64,000 nucleotides of DNA from an uncultured Lachnospiraceae bacterium (GTDB taxonomy: Bacteria; Bacillota; Clostridia; Lachnospirales; Lachnospiraceae), in the NCBI GenBank assembly GCA_910588215.1, contig CAJUQJ010000005.1:62001-126000 (forward strand), given 5' to 3'. The translations under genes and the position numbers were made by a program. Position 1 is the first letter of the stretch. Every line of letters begins with the position of its first letter. Under the pieces are notes generated by a model. It searched no databases. It saw only the letters and a list, made by a program, of their open reading frames with translations, and was not told the DNA's origin. Shown in pieces: positions 45,381 to 55,251 of the stretch.

Positions 45381-45764
45381 GCAGCTGTTTGGGCGGTTCC
45401 TATGTATTGTCCGCAGTATATTTAAGAAACCTATTTGTCCATAAAACGTAAAAACGTTTATAATTATTTCGGAAACACATTGCACATGAAATGTTTTTGT
45501 GTTATACTCTTTTCATTAAAACAAATCTTGATTCTTAAGTGCGTATATTGTGAGGTACAGAATGTGCAAATGTTTCTATATTTATGATACATTCTCGGAT
45601 GGTGTCATTTACGCAGTCAGGCAGTTCTGCCGAAGATTCACATTTGTTTGGCAGGGCTGTTATGATAAAATTTTGAATCATTGAGAAGAAGCATCAGTAG
45701 AAGTTTCACTCTCGTCCGTACATTGTAACAGATTCCTGTGTTAAATTGCCAAAGGAGGTTTACA
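45381..45764 (+). other. Intergenic region with one promoter, no gene seen
   Basis: No convincing open frame is present on either strand. The clearest signal is a promoter at 45480-45508. The remaining sequence shows no strong terminator hairpin. A leader of about 250 bases would precede the gene at 45765. Confidence 0.5.
45480..45508 (+). promoter_or_regulatory. Sigma-70-type promoter before the Rpn-family gene
   Basis: TTGCAC, a 17-base spacer and TATACT form a near-consensus promoter on the plus strand. It lies about 255 bases upstream of the ATG at 45765, giving an unusually long leader. Confidence 0.65.
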
Positions 45765-46619
45765 ATGGAAAGAATGACAGCCATAGAAATTTATGAGCAG
45801 AAGCGTGAGAGGATACGGAAGTTCAACTTGGTAAGTGATCTGTTTGCAGCAAAAGTATTTGAGGATTTGACAGCCTGTCAAGAATTATGTCGGATTCTGA
45901 TGCGAAATCCTAATCTGCAGCTGAAGGATGTGAAGACACAGTACGTGATCAGGAATCTTGAGGGGCATTCTGTACAGCTCGATATCCTGGCAGAAGAACT
46001 TACAGGAAGTCTGATTAATGTAGAACTGCAGATGTATAAGGAAGAAGCGCCGTTTCGGAGAAGTAGATATTATATGTCCTGTATTGATATGAGTATACTG
46101 GGTAAAGGTAAGGCGTATTATGAGTTGCCTTCTGTGACAGTCTTGTATATTACCAGAACTGATTTTATCGGCGGTAAGAAGGGGCTTTATCAAATTAGAA
46201 GAAAGACAAACACAAAAAGTTCATTAGGGATAGATTTGGATAATGGGTTATGCGAAAAGTATTTTAACTTAAGGTATCCGACAAGATATAAGAGCATTAA
46301 TGAGTTGCTTCGTTATTTGGAAAATTCAGATCCATTTTATCGGACGAAAGTATTTCCACGGATAGTAGAGAGAGTTAAATTTTTTAAGGTTCAGGAGGAA
46401 GGGGTAGATATTATGTGTGAAATAGCGGACAGAATCAAGATGGAAGGAAAGATAGAAGGAAAGATAGAAGTCATTCTGGAGCTGCTGGAGGAATTGGGAA
46501 AGGTGCCGAGCAAGATTGTTGAACGAATCAGCCGGGAGACGGATCTGGTGGTCCTTGGCAGATGGATCAAATGTGCGGCTTCTGCTACCAGTATAACCGA
46601 GTTTGAGGGCAAGATGTAG
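45765..46619 (+). CDS. Rpn family recombination-promoting nuclease / putative transposase
   Basis: The 284-residue protein follows the Rpn/PD-(D/E)XK transposase-like family. FNLVSDLFAAKVFEDL is near the N-terminus, then SVQLDILAEELTGSLINVELQMY with the Asp and Glu-x-Gln of the nuclease core, and RRSRYYMSCIDMSIL. A Lys/Glu-rich stretch with three copies of MEGKIEGKI-like sequence (about 235-245) is typical of the C-terminal tail. These proteins are spread in many copies and can nick DNA; no inverted repeats of an insertion sequence are seen. AAAGGAGG precedes the ATG. Confidence 0.85.
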   Translation: MERMTAIEIYEQKRERIRKFNLVSDLFAAKVFEDLTACQELCRILMRNPNLQLKDVKTQYVIRNLEGHSVQLDILAEELTGSLINVELQMYKEEAPFRRSRYYMSCIDMSILGKGKAYYELPSVTVLYITRTDFIGGKKGLYQIRRKTNTKSSLGIDLDNGLCEKYFNLRYPTRYKSINELLRYLENSDPFYRTKVFPRIVERVKFFKVQEEGVDIMCEIADRIKMEGKIEGKIEVILELLEELGKVPSKIVERISRETDLVVLGRWIKCAASATSITEFEGKM

Positions 46620-46662
46620 CTCCCGCTTTATCCAAGTTCATTTTCACCATCTGTATGCCCTG

Positions 46663-46740
46663 CTTAGCGAGATATCTGCATCAGATTCGGTCAGCGCAGT
46701 TCGTCGCGGTTTTCTTATCTTGCGTAAATCTCTCGCTAAG
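46663..46740. repeat. Inverted repeat between convergent genes
   Basis: CTTAGCGAGA (46663-46672) and TCTCGCTAAG (46731-46740) are exact inverted repeats with a 58-base loop, lying between the ends of the Rpn-family gene and the Mrp operon. No U-run follows closely, so it is only possibly a terminator. Confidence 0.4.
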
Positions 46741-46778
46741 TGGGTCATTTATCTGGCAGAAACTATTCCAAGCTTATT

Positions 46779-49040
46779 CTAGAAAATATCCATCACAAAC
46801 AGATATGCGATCATGAAGATCAATCCGATACAGAACAGCAGCAGCCCGAAGGACATACTCCGCGCGATCATCGTGCTGTTCTCAGACCATTCTTCATAGA
46901 TCATGGCGAACTTATGGTCGTAGTCTACGTTAGCGGGCCGCTTCCTGCGGTAAGTCAGATTACCGATATGCTGGAAGAAGGAGGCAATGCAGGCGCACAT
47001 ATGGGTAAAGGCGGTTCCTTCCGGCAATTCCTGCGGCAGCTTGCTGTCCTGGTAGATGGTCTTGCGCAGCAATACTACGATCGCATCCACAAGACTGTCC
47101 AGTAAACGGCAGACCACACCGCACAGGAAAGGCAGTATCTGCAACAGAAGCGGCCGATAGAGCCGGTCTTCCAGATCCAGGTAGCTGTTCCAGCGGTTGA
47201 CGTATTCCCTGGCGCCTGTTGTTTTTGCAGGGCGCATCATCCACAATCTGACGACGATTCCATAGACTGCCGCGCCGATGACCAATGAGATTGCGGCGCC
47301 TTTTAAGTTCATCGCCGAGAAATAGGAAACGGCATGTTCCGTCTCTTTCACATTCATAAATCCCTGCCCTATGTTTGCCAGTCTGTCCATGACGGCATAG
47401 GGAAAGAATCCCATCAGGGGCAGCAGGGTGGCACTGATCGTCAGAGCAGCGGCGCTGACTTTATTCATATAAGTTCCCTTCAGGGCATCGTATTTGGCCT
47501 GCACAGCGACATCTGTATTTTTTTCTATGAAAAGAGCTACATAAAGTTTTGTCATATAAGCGACGGTCAATCCACCGCTGATCAGAAAGGCCCATTCGAT
47601 CCACTGCAGAGTGCCGATGCTGAACATAGCACCAGTGCTGGACAGAATAGACATGCCGGCCATGTCGGATGTACTGCTCAGAGCAGAAGTATTCCAGCTT
47701 CTGACCATCTCCGTATATTCCACGATACTCTCATGAATCAGTGTTTTACTGATATATCCGTTCCAAAGAGGCACACCGCCAATCCCCAGCGCACCCATCA
47801 GGAAGATATATTGCAGGAGCGGTTTTTTACGCCCAAATCCGCGCAGGGCATTGAGATCCAGCGTATGCACATTCATAAAGATAACGCCCGCAGCCATAAA
47901 CAGCGCCAGCTTGATCAATGAGTGATTGACCATGTGGAGCAGGCTGCCACGCACCGCAGTCAGATTTTCTGCGCCTATCAGGCCGGACATGCCGACGCCT
48001 ACCAGGATAAAACCGATCTGGGAGACGGAAGAGCAGGCCAGCGTCCGTTTCAAGTCGATGGAGAAAAGTGCCAGTACCGCACCTGCGACCATCGTGCAGA
48101 CACCGAGCAGCAGGATCATGCTGCTCCAGGCTGCATTACCCAGAAAGAGATAAGCAGTCAAGATCAGGATGCCGTACATCCCTGCTTTGGTCAGAATACC
48201 GGACAGCAGAGCGGAAGCCGGAGCGGGCGCCACCGGATGGGCTTTTGGCAGCCAGATATGGAGAGGGAAGGCGCCGGCTTTGGCACCGAAACCAAACAGC
48301 AGGCAGAGTCCGGCGATCCACAGCTGTGTCATGGCGGAGGAAGCGCCGGCTGCTTGGAAGCCCAACTTCCGGGTGATCTCTGTGGCCTGCGGGCCGTCTG
48401 CAGCAGTTCCATAAGCGCTGTAGAGACCGGTCAGTTCGTCGAAGAACAACGTTCCTGTCACGTCGTAGAGCAGGAAGATTCCCATCAGCATCACAAGGCC
48501 GCCGATCACTGCCACGGCAAGGTAAGTGCCGGCAGCCCGCAGCGATTCCTTCTTCTCATCATGAGCTACCCACACGTAGGAGGTAAGGGACATGATCTCG
48601 AAGAAGATGAAGGTCGTATAGAAATCGGCGGAAAGGAAAACTCCTTCTGTTGCACCGAGTGTTACCAGAAGAAACAGATAATAGCGGTTGCGGTTACGAT
48701 AATGGCTTAAATATTCCTTGGAGAAGAGGGTGCTCATAAACCACATGAACGCCGCGATCATGCCATATAGAGTCCGGAAACCGTCCAATGTAAAATGCAG
48801 CCCCATACCGCAGATCTCAGGAATATCTGCCCGTACAGGGAGCATGAAGGAACCGTTCTGTCTTGGTGCCAGCACCTGCCAGAACAGATAGAGGAAGATT
48901 CCGAAGGTCAGGCCCGTCACCAGATCGGCGAATCGGCTTCGCAGATCTTTTTGGACCCGGCCCAGTATATAGCTGAGGATTCCGGCGGCCATGGGGCCGA
49001 AAATTACGGTATAGAGAAGAAGATTGGTTGTTGTGCTCAT
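46779..49040 (-). CDS. NuoL/HyfB-like proton-conducting subunit (Mrp/Mbh operon)
   Basis: At 753 residues this is the longest of four antiporter-like subunits. It has about 14 core membrane helices plus a C-terminal extension. FIFFEIMSLTSYVWV holds the helix 5 Glu, and GFGAKAGAFPLHIWLPKAH and TKAGMYGILIL hold the proton-path Lys residues of NuoL/M/N proteins. It most likely replaces the NuoL part of MrpA or adds an extra pumping module. AAAGG lies before the ATG on the minus strand. It is the last gene of the operon; a gap of 191 bp precedes it, larger than other gaps there. Base composition is much more GC-rich than in the glycan run. Confidence 0.85.
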   Translation of the reverse strand: MSTTTNLLLYTVIFGPMAAGILSYILGRVQKDLRSRFADLVTGLTFGIFLYLFWQVLAPRQNGSFMLPVRADIPEICGMGLHFTLDGFRTLYGMIAAFMWFMSTLFSKEYLSHYRNRNRYYLFLLVTLGATEGVFLSADFYTTFIFFEIMSLTSYVWVAHDEKKESLRAAGTYLAVAVIGGLVMLMGIFLLYDVTGTLFFDELTGLYSAYGTAADGPQATEITRKLGFQAAGASSAMTQLWIAGLCLLFGFGAKAGAFPLHIWLPKAHPVAPAPASALLSGILTKAGMYGILILTAYLFLGNAAWSSMILLLGVCTMVAGAVLALFSIDLKRTLACSSVSQIGFILVGVGMSGLIGAENLTAVRGSLLHMVNHSLIKLALFMAAGVIFMNVHTLDLNALRGFGRKKPLLQYIFLMGALGIGGVPLWNGYISKTLIHESIVEYTEMVRSWNTSALSSTSDMAGMSILSSTGAMFSIGTLQWIEWAFLISGGLTVAYMTKLYVALFIEKNTDVAVQAKYDALKGTYMNKVSAAALTISATLLPLMGFFPYAVMDRLANIGQGFMNVKETEHAVSYFSAMNLKGAAISLVIGAAVYGIVVRLWMMRPAKTTGAREYVNRWNSYLDLEDRLYRPLLLQILPFLCGVVCRLLDSLVDAIVVLLRKTIYQDSKLPQELPEGTAFTHMCACIASFFQHIGNLTYRRKRPANVDYDHKFAMIYEEWSENSTMIARSMSFGLLLFCIGLIFMIAYLFVMDIF

Positions 49041-49231
49041 AATATAATGCCTTTCTTAATCTATATGAATCTATGAAACATTGTGTTCTACGGCTCAAAA
49101 TGCATTCACTTGTGTGCTGAAAAGTTCCTGACGACAGCCACGGGAGAGCCAAAAGCACGGATTGACCGACGCTCCTGTCGTGGCGGCCTGACAGACAGCA
49201 GGCTGTGCATGATGCCACGGTATACGGATGT

Positions 49232-50701
49232 TTAGAATGTATACAATCCGGCCGCCACATCCCGGAAGAAATCCGTGAGTGGCTGGGAATACAATCCGAA
49301 TGCGAAGATAAAAAATACAAATACGAATAGCGGCAGGAGCATTTTCCAGTTAGGATCTTTGAACTCCTTTATGGAAGAATCGTCAAAATCCTTTCCGGGG
49401 AAAAAGGCTCGTACCACGATTGTCAGCATGTAAATGGCAGTCAGCAGAGCTGAGACCAGCAGGCAGGCAATGCCGAAGTATGCCACCGGATTGCCGCTTT
49501 CCACGGCGGCAAAGGCCAGATTCCACTTGCTGATAAAGCCGGCCAGTCCCGGTACGCCCATCAGCGCCAGCGAGGACACGGTGAAAATGCCGAATACGAA
49601 GGGCATCTTGTACCCCATGCCGTTCAGTTCATGTACATACTGCTTTTCTGTCTGGTGGATGATGGCGCCCGCACAGAAGAAAGAGCAGATTTTGATCACT
49701 GCATGGAAGATCAAATGGGTCAGCGCACCTACCAGTCCTAAGGGTGTCATGATGGTGACGCCGAACAGGATGTAGGACAGGTTGCTGATGGTGGAGTAGG
49801 CCAGCCGTCTTTTCAGGTGGGTTTCCTTGACGGCTCGGCTGCAGCCGTACACGATGGTGAACATGACCACCAGCATGACAGTAGTCTGTGCCCAGGTACC
49901 TTTCAGGAAGTCCACGCCGAAACTGTAATAGGTCAGTCGAATAATGGCAAAAGCGCCTGATTTGACCACGGCAACAGCATGTAGCAGCGCCGTGACCGGG
50001 GTAGGGGCCACACCTGCCTGCGGCAGCCAGGAATTAAAAGGGAAGACGGCGGCTTTGACGCCGAATCCCAGGAAAGCCATCACATAGATGAACAGCAGGA
50101 CGTTGGTGCGGTCGCCGATCTTCGCCAGGTCAAGCACACCGCCCAGGATAAAATCGGTGGTAGTGCCGTAGATGATGATCATGATCAGGCCAATAAAGGC
50201 AAAAGCCGCGCCGCCCAGCGAATAGTACAGGTATTTGCGGCTAGCCAGAATGGCTTCTCTTGTCAGTGTGTGCATGACCAGCGGCACCGTCACCAGCGTC
50301 AGCAGTTCGTAGAAGAAGTACATGGTCAACAGGTTCGCTGAAAGCGCGATACCCAGTGTAATGCCGTAAGTCATCGTATAGAAGAGGAAAAAGATCTTCT
50401 CATGCTCTTCTTTTGTCATATATTCAAAGGCGTACAGGGTGGCGAAGGGCCACAGTGCGGAGACAAGCCCTGCAAAGACTATACCCATGCCGTCCACCTT
50501 GAAGCAGATGGACAGATCGCCTGTAAAATGCGCCAGCAGAAAGGTGCTGTCAGAGTGGTGCAGCAGCAGATACCATACCAGAATGCTGTTTATAATGACT
50601 GCGCTTTCCAGAAAGACTTCCATATGCCAGCGTTTTTTAAAAGAGAGCATCGGCACCAGTGCACCTGCAACTATGGGAATTAAAATTACCAGTATGATCA
50701 T
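49232..50701 (-). CDS. NuoM/MrpD-like antiporter subunit
   Basis: This 489-residue multi-pass protein is a proton-conducting NuoM/MrpD homologue. FFYELLTLVTVPLV carries the conserved Glu, GFGVKAAVFPFNSWLPQA the helix 7 Lys, and AVAVVKSGAFAIIRL the helix 8 Lys; LIFHAVIKICSFFCAGA follows. It would move H+ or Na+ across the membrane as part of the complex. The start is preceded by GGAGG. It lies third from last in the operon order, between two related subunits. Confidence 0.85.
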   Translation of the reverse strand: MIILVILIPIVAGALVPMLSFKKRWHMEVFLESAVIINSILVWYLLLHHSDSTFLLAHFTGDLSICFKVDGMGIVFAGLVSALWPFATLYAFEYMTKEEHEKIFFLFYTMTYGITLGIALSANLLTMYFFYELLTLVTVPLVMHTLTREAILASRKYLYYSLGGAAFAFIGLIMIIIYGTTTDFILGGVLDLAKIGDRTNVLLFIYVMAFLGFGVKAAVFPFNSWLPQAGVAPTPVTALLHAVAVVKSGAFAIIRLTYYSFGVDFLKGTWAQTTVMLVVMFTIVYGCSRAVKETHLKRRLAYSTISNLSYILFGVTIMTPLGLVGALTHLIFHAVIKICSFFCAGAIIHQTEKQYVHELNGMGYKMPFVFGIFTVSSLALMGVPGLAGFISKWNLAFAAVESGNPVAYFGIACLLVSALLTAIYMLTIVVRAFFPGKDFDDSSIKEFKDPNWKMLLPLFVFVFFIFAFGLYSQPLTDFFRDVAAGLYTF

Positions 50702-50855
50702 AATAAACCTCCATCATGCTCAACCTGCCGCCTGGCAGGCCGCATGGCCATCCATACTTCCCCTTGTTCGGTGTAACAGGGAGGATAGTCGGACTGTTAT
50801 CAAACGATTTGGTTTATAAGCAATGCTGTTATCGGTTACAAACCTGTGACTTGTC

Positions 50856-52394
50856 TCACATAAGGGTACTCACGAACCCCATGATCCGGTCGGTGAGCAG
50901 ATTGGGAAACAAACCGAGCAAAACAGACAACACTGTCAGTATTACGATTGGCACCGTCATCCACGGCGAAGGCTCCCGTTTCTGTAAATGTGCGTAGTCG
51001 TAGTCTTTCCCTGGCAGGAAGCCGTGGATCGTGAGGGGCAGCAGATAACCGGCCGTCAAGAGAGCGCTGACAAGCAGTACTACCGGTCCCAGCCAACGGA
51101 AAACAGGGCCGGTGTCGGCAAAGGACGGCGTATCGCTCTGCAGACTGCCTATGGCTAGATACCATTTGCTGATAAAGCCGCCTGTGGGCGGAATGCCTAT
51201 CAGCCCCAGGGAGGCGATCGTATAGCACCACATGGTGAGCGGCATTTCCTTGCCGATGCCCTTTAGCTCTTCGACCCGTGTCCTTCCGGTAGTGCAGATG
51301 ATGGCGCCGGCCACAAGGAACAGGACTGCTTTGATAAAACCGTGAGCCAGCACGTGCAGCAGTCCGCCGGTAACGGCAGTGACGTTCATCACTGACAGAC
51401 CGAACAGGATGTAGGAGAGTTGGCTTACCGTAGAGTAGGCCAGTCTTTTCTTCAATACAGGTTCCCGGTAGGCCAGCATGGAACCCATAAATACGGTGAG
51501 TAGCGTAAGGACCATCCATGCCGTCTGCACCCAGGTACTCCGTAGGAAATCCGGGCCGAAGATATAGTAGACCACACGTACCACCGCCAGGATGCCGGCC
51601 TTGACGATGACCGCGGAGAGCGCGGCAGAGGCTGGAGCAGGGGCCACCGGATGGGCGGCAGGCAGCCAGGCGTGCATCGGGAACATACCGGCCTTAACGC
51701 CGAAGCCCAGCAGGCAGACACATGCCGCGATCAGCAGGATGGTCGTATTCTCACCGGCAGCTGCACCGAGCAGACTGTCCTGGCTGCTGATGTTTCCGCC
51801 GGTTGTCATGTGCAGCACGCCACCCGCCGTGAAGGCCAGCGTACTGCTGTTTTTCCAGATAAAATAGATGCCGAACAATGCCATATAAGCTCCGCATAGA
51901 GAATAGAACAGGTATTTCAGTCCTGCCATAATGGCTTCCCGGCTGCCGGTGTGCAGCACCAGGGGCATGGAAGTAAGGGTCAGCATCTCGAAGAACAGAT
52001 AGAAAGTAATCAGATTTCCGGCGAAGCAGAGTGCGTTCAGAACTCCGAATACAATCAGATAAAAGCCATAATAACGCTTTTCCTTCTTCTCATGTTTCAT
52101 ATAGGCAAAAGAAAAGAAGCCTGCGCACAGCAATACGATCAACGTCAAAGCCGCGAATAATACGCCGGTCTCGTCGATGTGAAAGCAGACGGGCAGCGAT
52201 GCGGTGAGGTGGAAAAGAGTATAAGTCACATCATAGCAGCCGGTCAGTGCACCTGTGACCAGCACAGCCGTCAGAAGGTAAGCCGTGCCCACAGCCGAAA
52301 GCAGTCTTGCTCTGACGATATTCTTTTCAGGCAAGATCAGCAGGCATATGCCTGACGCGATCGGTACAAATATAGATAATAAAATGAGATACAT
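50856..52394 (-). CDS. NuoM/MrpD-like antiporter subunit
   Basis: The 512-residue membrane protein has the NuoL/M/N core: FLFFEMLTLTSMPLV (Glu), GFGVKAGMFPMHAWLPAAH and VIVKAGILAVVRV (Lys), HGFIKAVLFLVAGA. It is the second of four such subunits; the sequence is distinct from its neighbours, so it is not a recent duplication. Predicted role is ion translocation within the antiporter complex in the cytoplasmic membrane. GAGGGG precedes the ATG, and 18 bp separate it from the upstream gene. Confidence 0.85.
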   Translation of the reverse strand: MYLILLSIFVPIASGICLLILPEKNIVRARLLSAVGTAYLLTAVLVTGALTGCYDVTYTLFHLTASLPVCFHIDETGVLFAALTLIVLLCAGFFSFAYMKHEKKEKRYYGFYLIVFGVLNALCFAGNLITFYLFFEMLTLTSMPLVLHTGSREAIMAGLKYLFYSLCGAYMALFGIYFIWKNSSTLAFTAGGVLHMTTGGNISSQDSLLGAAAGENTTILLIAACVCLLGFGVKAGMFPMHAWLPAAHPVAPAPASAALSAVIVKAGILAVVRVVYYIFGPDFLRSTWVQTAWMVLTLLTVFMGSMLAYREPVLKKRLAYSTVSQLSYILFGLSVMNVTAVTGGLLHVLAHGFIKAVLFLVAGAIICTTGRTRVEELKGIGKEMPLTMWCYTIASLGLIGIPPTGGFISKWYLAIGSLQSDTPSFADTGPVFRWLGPVVLLVSALLTAGYLLPLTIHGFLPGKDYDYAHLQKREPSPWMTVPIVILTVLSVLLGLFPNLLTDRIMGFVSTLM

Positions 52395-52412
52395 ATCGTC
52401 ACCCCTCTCTTG

Positions 52413-53906
52413 TCAGGAAAACATGGTCAGTCCCTGCCGGATCATATCGACCACAGGCTGGGAACTGACTCCCAGTATCACGTTTAGCAGAATAAAGGCT
52501 GCAAGCGTGACGGCGTAGATCCGCATTTTGGCAAGCGTAATGCTTGGGTAGGCACTGTAGCCTACCGGTGTATAGATTCGGATCACGGTCTTCATAAAGT
52601 AGATTGCGTTCAGGATTGTGCTGACGCCCAGTACGATCAGGGCAGGCAGCATTTTTGTATGGTTCTGCACGGCGGCCTGGGCGAATAGCAGCTTGCTGAT
52701 AAAGCCGGAGAAGAGCGGAACGCCCACCATGGAAAGCGATCCCACCGTGAAAGCCACGCCGGCCCATTTGTTGCGGTAGCCGGCCCCGGTCAGCTCGATG
52801 AACTTACGGCTGCCGCCTGAGACGTCCGTCAAGCCGATGGCAGCGATAAACAGCAACGATTTGGTAGCAGCATGGGATAGAATATGGAAAACACTGGCGG
52901 TCATGCCGGCTTCCGTACCCATACCGAAACCCATATAAATATAACCAATCTGTGCCACCGAGGAGTAGGCGATCATCCGGCGCACATCATTTTCCTTGAT
53001 GGCGCTTAAGGAGCCGAAGACCATGCCCATCAGTCCGAAAGCAAACAGTACGTCGATGATCCTCGTATCATGGTAAATATTGAAACCGATCACCCGGTAG
53101 ATGATCTTGATCAGCAGAAAAATATATCCTTTCGACACCAGACTGGAAAGAATGGCGGCGGAAGACACGGTGGAATAGCCATAAGCATCAGGCAGCCAGG
53201 CGTGGAACGGAAACAGTGCGCTCTTGATGCAGATACCTACCGACATCAGCACGATCGCCACGATCAGCGGAATCTCATACTGTCCGGTGGCCGCAAGCCG
53301 GGCTACGGATTCCTTCATGTTGCTCATGAGCAGGTGGCCGGTCAGGTCGTAGAGCATACACAAGCCTAGCAGCAGCAGACCAGAACCCAACAGGCTCATG
53401 ATCATATAGCGGACAGCGGCTTCGATGGTGCGCCCGTTCTGCCGTATCATGATCAGTCCGCAGGCGGAGATGGTGTTGATCTCCACGAAAACGTAGGCTG
53501 TAAACATATCGTTTGTGTAGACAAGCGCCAGCAGAGAGCTGAGCAGCAGGTCCGTCAGCACATAGTAGAGGTAGGTTTTGCCTGCTTCTACCTCTTCCAG
53601 CAGCTTATGCCTGCCGCCCAGCAATGACAGCAGCATGATCACGCAGAAGAAAAGTGCCGTCAGGGCTTCCAGTACTCCGGCGCGGATCTCATTGCCCCAG
53701 GGGGCAGGAAATTTTCCCATCACGTAGACGAAGGATTCCCCGGTGCTTAGTGTATAGAGCAGTGTTGCAGCACTGAGCAGGGTCACGATACTAAGAAGGA
53801 TCGTATTGACCCGCATGGCAGCTTTGTCCTTAAGGCCAGAACTGAGAATGCCGGCGAACAGACATAGAATAATGGAAAAGCAGGGAAAGTTCTGTATAAG
53901 ATCCAT
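52413..53906 (-). CDS. mrpD: MrpD-like antiporter subunit
   Basis: The 497-residue multi-pass protein occupies the place of MrpD/MbhH, directly after MrpC. YVFVEINTISACGLI carries the helix 5 Glu, ICIKSALFPFHAWLPDAYG and SLVSKGYIFLLIKI the conserved Lys residues, and HILSHAATKSLLFIAA a further His/Lys pair. MrpD is one of the two canonical ion-pumping subunits of Mrp Na+/H+ antiporters. The start lies one base after the MrpC stop, consistent with coupling. Confidence 0.87.
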   Translation of the reverse strand: MDLIQNFPCFSIILCLFAGILSSGLKDKAAMRVNTILLSIVTLLSAATLLYTLSTGESFVYVMGKFPAPWGNEIRAGVLEALTALFFCVIMLLSLLGGRHKLLEEVEAGKTYLYYVLTDLLLSSLLALVYTNDMFTAYVFVEINTISACGLIMIRQNGRTIEAAVRYMIMSLLGSGLLLLGLCMLYDLTGHLLMSNMKESVARLAATGQYEIPLIVAIVLMSVGICIKSALFPFHAWLPDAYGYSTVSSAAILSSLVSKGYIFLLIKIIYRVIGFNIYHDTRIIDVLFAFGLMGMVFGSLSAIKENDVRRMIAYSSVAQIGYIYMGFGMGTEAGMTASVFHILSHAATKSLLFIAAIGLTDVSGGSRKFIELTGAGYRNKWAGVAFTVGSLSMVGVPLFSGFISKLLFAQAAVQNHTKMLPALIVLGVSTILNAIYFMKTVIRIYTPVGYSAYPSITLAKMRIYAVTLAAFILLNVILGVSSQPVVDMIRQGLTMFS

Positions 53907-53907
53907 A

Positions 53908-54282
53908 TCACAATCCCTCCTTTTTCAACTGTCTGGAGATCTCGTCCAGATCCAGGGTATGGTAGCGGCGGTAAAGCCGTATTGTCAGAGCCAGCATTAG
54001 GGCAGACACGGACACTGATACTACGATACCGGTCAGCACCAGGCCGCTGGGAATGGGATTGATATAGGCTTCCACATCCTGCACACCGTTTGCCACAATG
54101 GGGGCTACCCGGCCGGCGATATATCCTTTTTCCGCCAGAAAAAGGTAGACTGCCGTATCCATGATGTTAAGGCCGATGATCTTCTTGATCAGGTTTGGCT
54201 GCAGGAGCAGGTTGCCAAATCCGATGCCGAACAAGAGCATGGCAACTGCCTCGCCGTAATTTATAAATAAATTGGAACCCAT
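53908..54282 (-). CDS. mrpC: MrpC/NuoK-like antiporter subunit
   Basis: This 124-residue protein has three membrane helices and the NuoK/MrpC pattern: LLFGIGFGNLLLQPNLIKKIIGLNI with the conserved small residues and Lys, then GLVLTGIVVSVSVSALML in helix 3. NuoK-like subunits help couple ion movement between the antiporter modules. AGGAG precedes the ATG. It lies between the MbhE-MrpB fusion and MrpD, as in Mrp and Mbh operons. Confidence 0.88.
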   Translation of the reverse strand: MGSNLFINYGEAVAMLLFGIGFGNLLLQPNLIKKIIGLNIMDTAVYLFLAEKGYIAGRVAPIVANGVQDVEAYINPIPSGLVLTGIVVSVSVSALMLALTIRLYRRYHTLDLDEISRQLKKEGL

Positions 54283-54288
54283 TTTCTC

Positions 54289-55251
54289 CTATAGCCCTCC
54301 TCTTCTGAATAATGCGTAGAAAGCATACATGGTGCAGGCAACTTCCAGACCTACGCAGAAATTGATAGGCAGGATGATGCCGCTGCTCAAAATATGTCCC
54401 GGAATGCCCAGCGGAATATGATTCTCAATTCCGTTAGCTCCGGTCACATAGAAATAAGTGCCGATCAGGCCGTACATGCACAGCGCCGTGATCTTCGCGA
54501 TCTTATAGATATGCTCATCAAAGAAGCGCTGCGTCTTGTGGAAGCCGAAAGCGCTGGTATAGAGGATCAGGCCCGCTCCCATGATGGCGCCGCCGGAGAA
54601 ACCGCCGCCCGGCGAAAGATGGCCGTTTAAAATGATATAGATACCGAAAATAAAGATGATGGGCGTGAGTACCAGAGCCGTACCTTGTAAGATCGCATCG
54701 TTTTTCGGTTCAAAACGGCGGTCACTCATGGCTTCCTGCTTCTTTAAGATCGCGTCATCCACCATCAGCAGGATCATCACGCAGCAGGTGGCGATAAAGA
54801 GCACGTTGGTCTCGCCGAAAGTATCAAAGGCCCGGTAGGTGAGGATCATACCGGAAACGATGTTGAGCGCGCCCGTCTCCTGCAGCCCGTCCTCGATGTA
54901 ACGTTCTGACACTACATTGTTGACCGGATTGTCCGCGTTGCCGCTGGGCGGCAAATAGGATACCGTCACCAACAGGACACCCACTAAAGCGATGCAGAAG
55001 AGGATTGCGCTGGTGGTGTAGATCTTATGGAAAAGTCTGGCCAGCGTGTTGGTCTCGGGATCGTACACTTTATCCCGGCGCATCTGTGCCTCTCGCATCC
55101 GCTCGATGATCGTCTCGCTGGGAAGCACTTTTTCCGCCTGTGCCTGCATCTCCACTTGGCCAAGATAAGGATCCTTACTGCCGGAGAGCCACCCGAAAAA
55201 GCGCCCGGCCATTGTCTTGTCGTATTCTTCGTTTGGTTTTCGCCTACTCAT
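54289..55251 (-). CDS. Fusion of MbhE-like and MrpB-like antiporter subunits
   Basis: After about 85 mostly polar residues, the first membrane part (about 85-170) matches MbhE: NPVNNVVSERYIEDGLQETG and YRAFDTFGETNVLF. The second part (about 195-320) matches MrpB/MbhF: NGHLSPGGGFSGGAIMGAG. In standard Mrp operons the MbhE-like piece is the C-terminal end of MrpA; here it is joined to MrpB. The N-terminal polar region (KEYDKTMAGRF-like to RRDKVYDP) has no recognised domain. The start overlaps the end of the MbhD gene by 8 bp. Confidence 0.8.
   Translation of the reverse strand: MSRRKPNEEYDKTMAGRFFGWLSGSKDPYLGQVEMQAQAEKVLPSETIIERMREAQMRRDKVYDPETNTLARLFHKIYTTSAILFCIALVGVLLVTVSYLPPSGNADNPVNNVVSERYIEDGLQETGALNIVSGMILTYRAFDTFGETNVLFIATCCVMILLMVDDAILKKQEAMSDRRFEPKNDAILQGTALVLTPIIFIFGIYIILNGHLSPGGGFSGGAIMGAGLILYTSAFGFHKTQRFFDEHIYKIAKITALCMYGLIGTYFYVTGANGIENHIPLGIPGHILSSGIILPINFCVGLEVACTMYAFYALFRRGGL

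Noticed and set aside
47334..48710. Open frames on the plus strand opposite the Mrp operon
   Set aside because: They mirror GC-rich membrane-protein genes and are rich in His, Gln and Arg without domain signals.
49041..49231. Gap in the Mrp operon with partial inverted repeats
   Set aside because: Repeats are short and imperfect and no promoter or gene could be supported.
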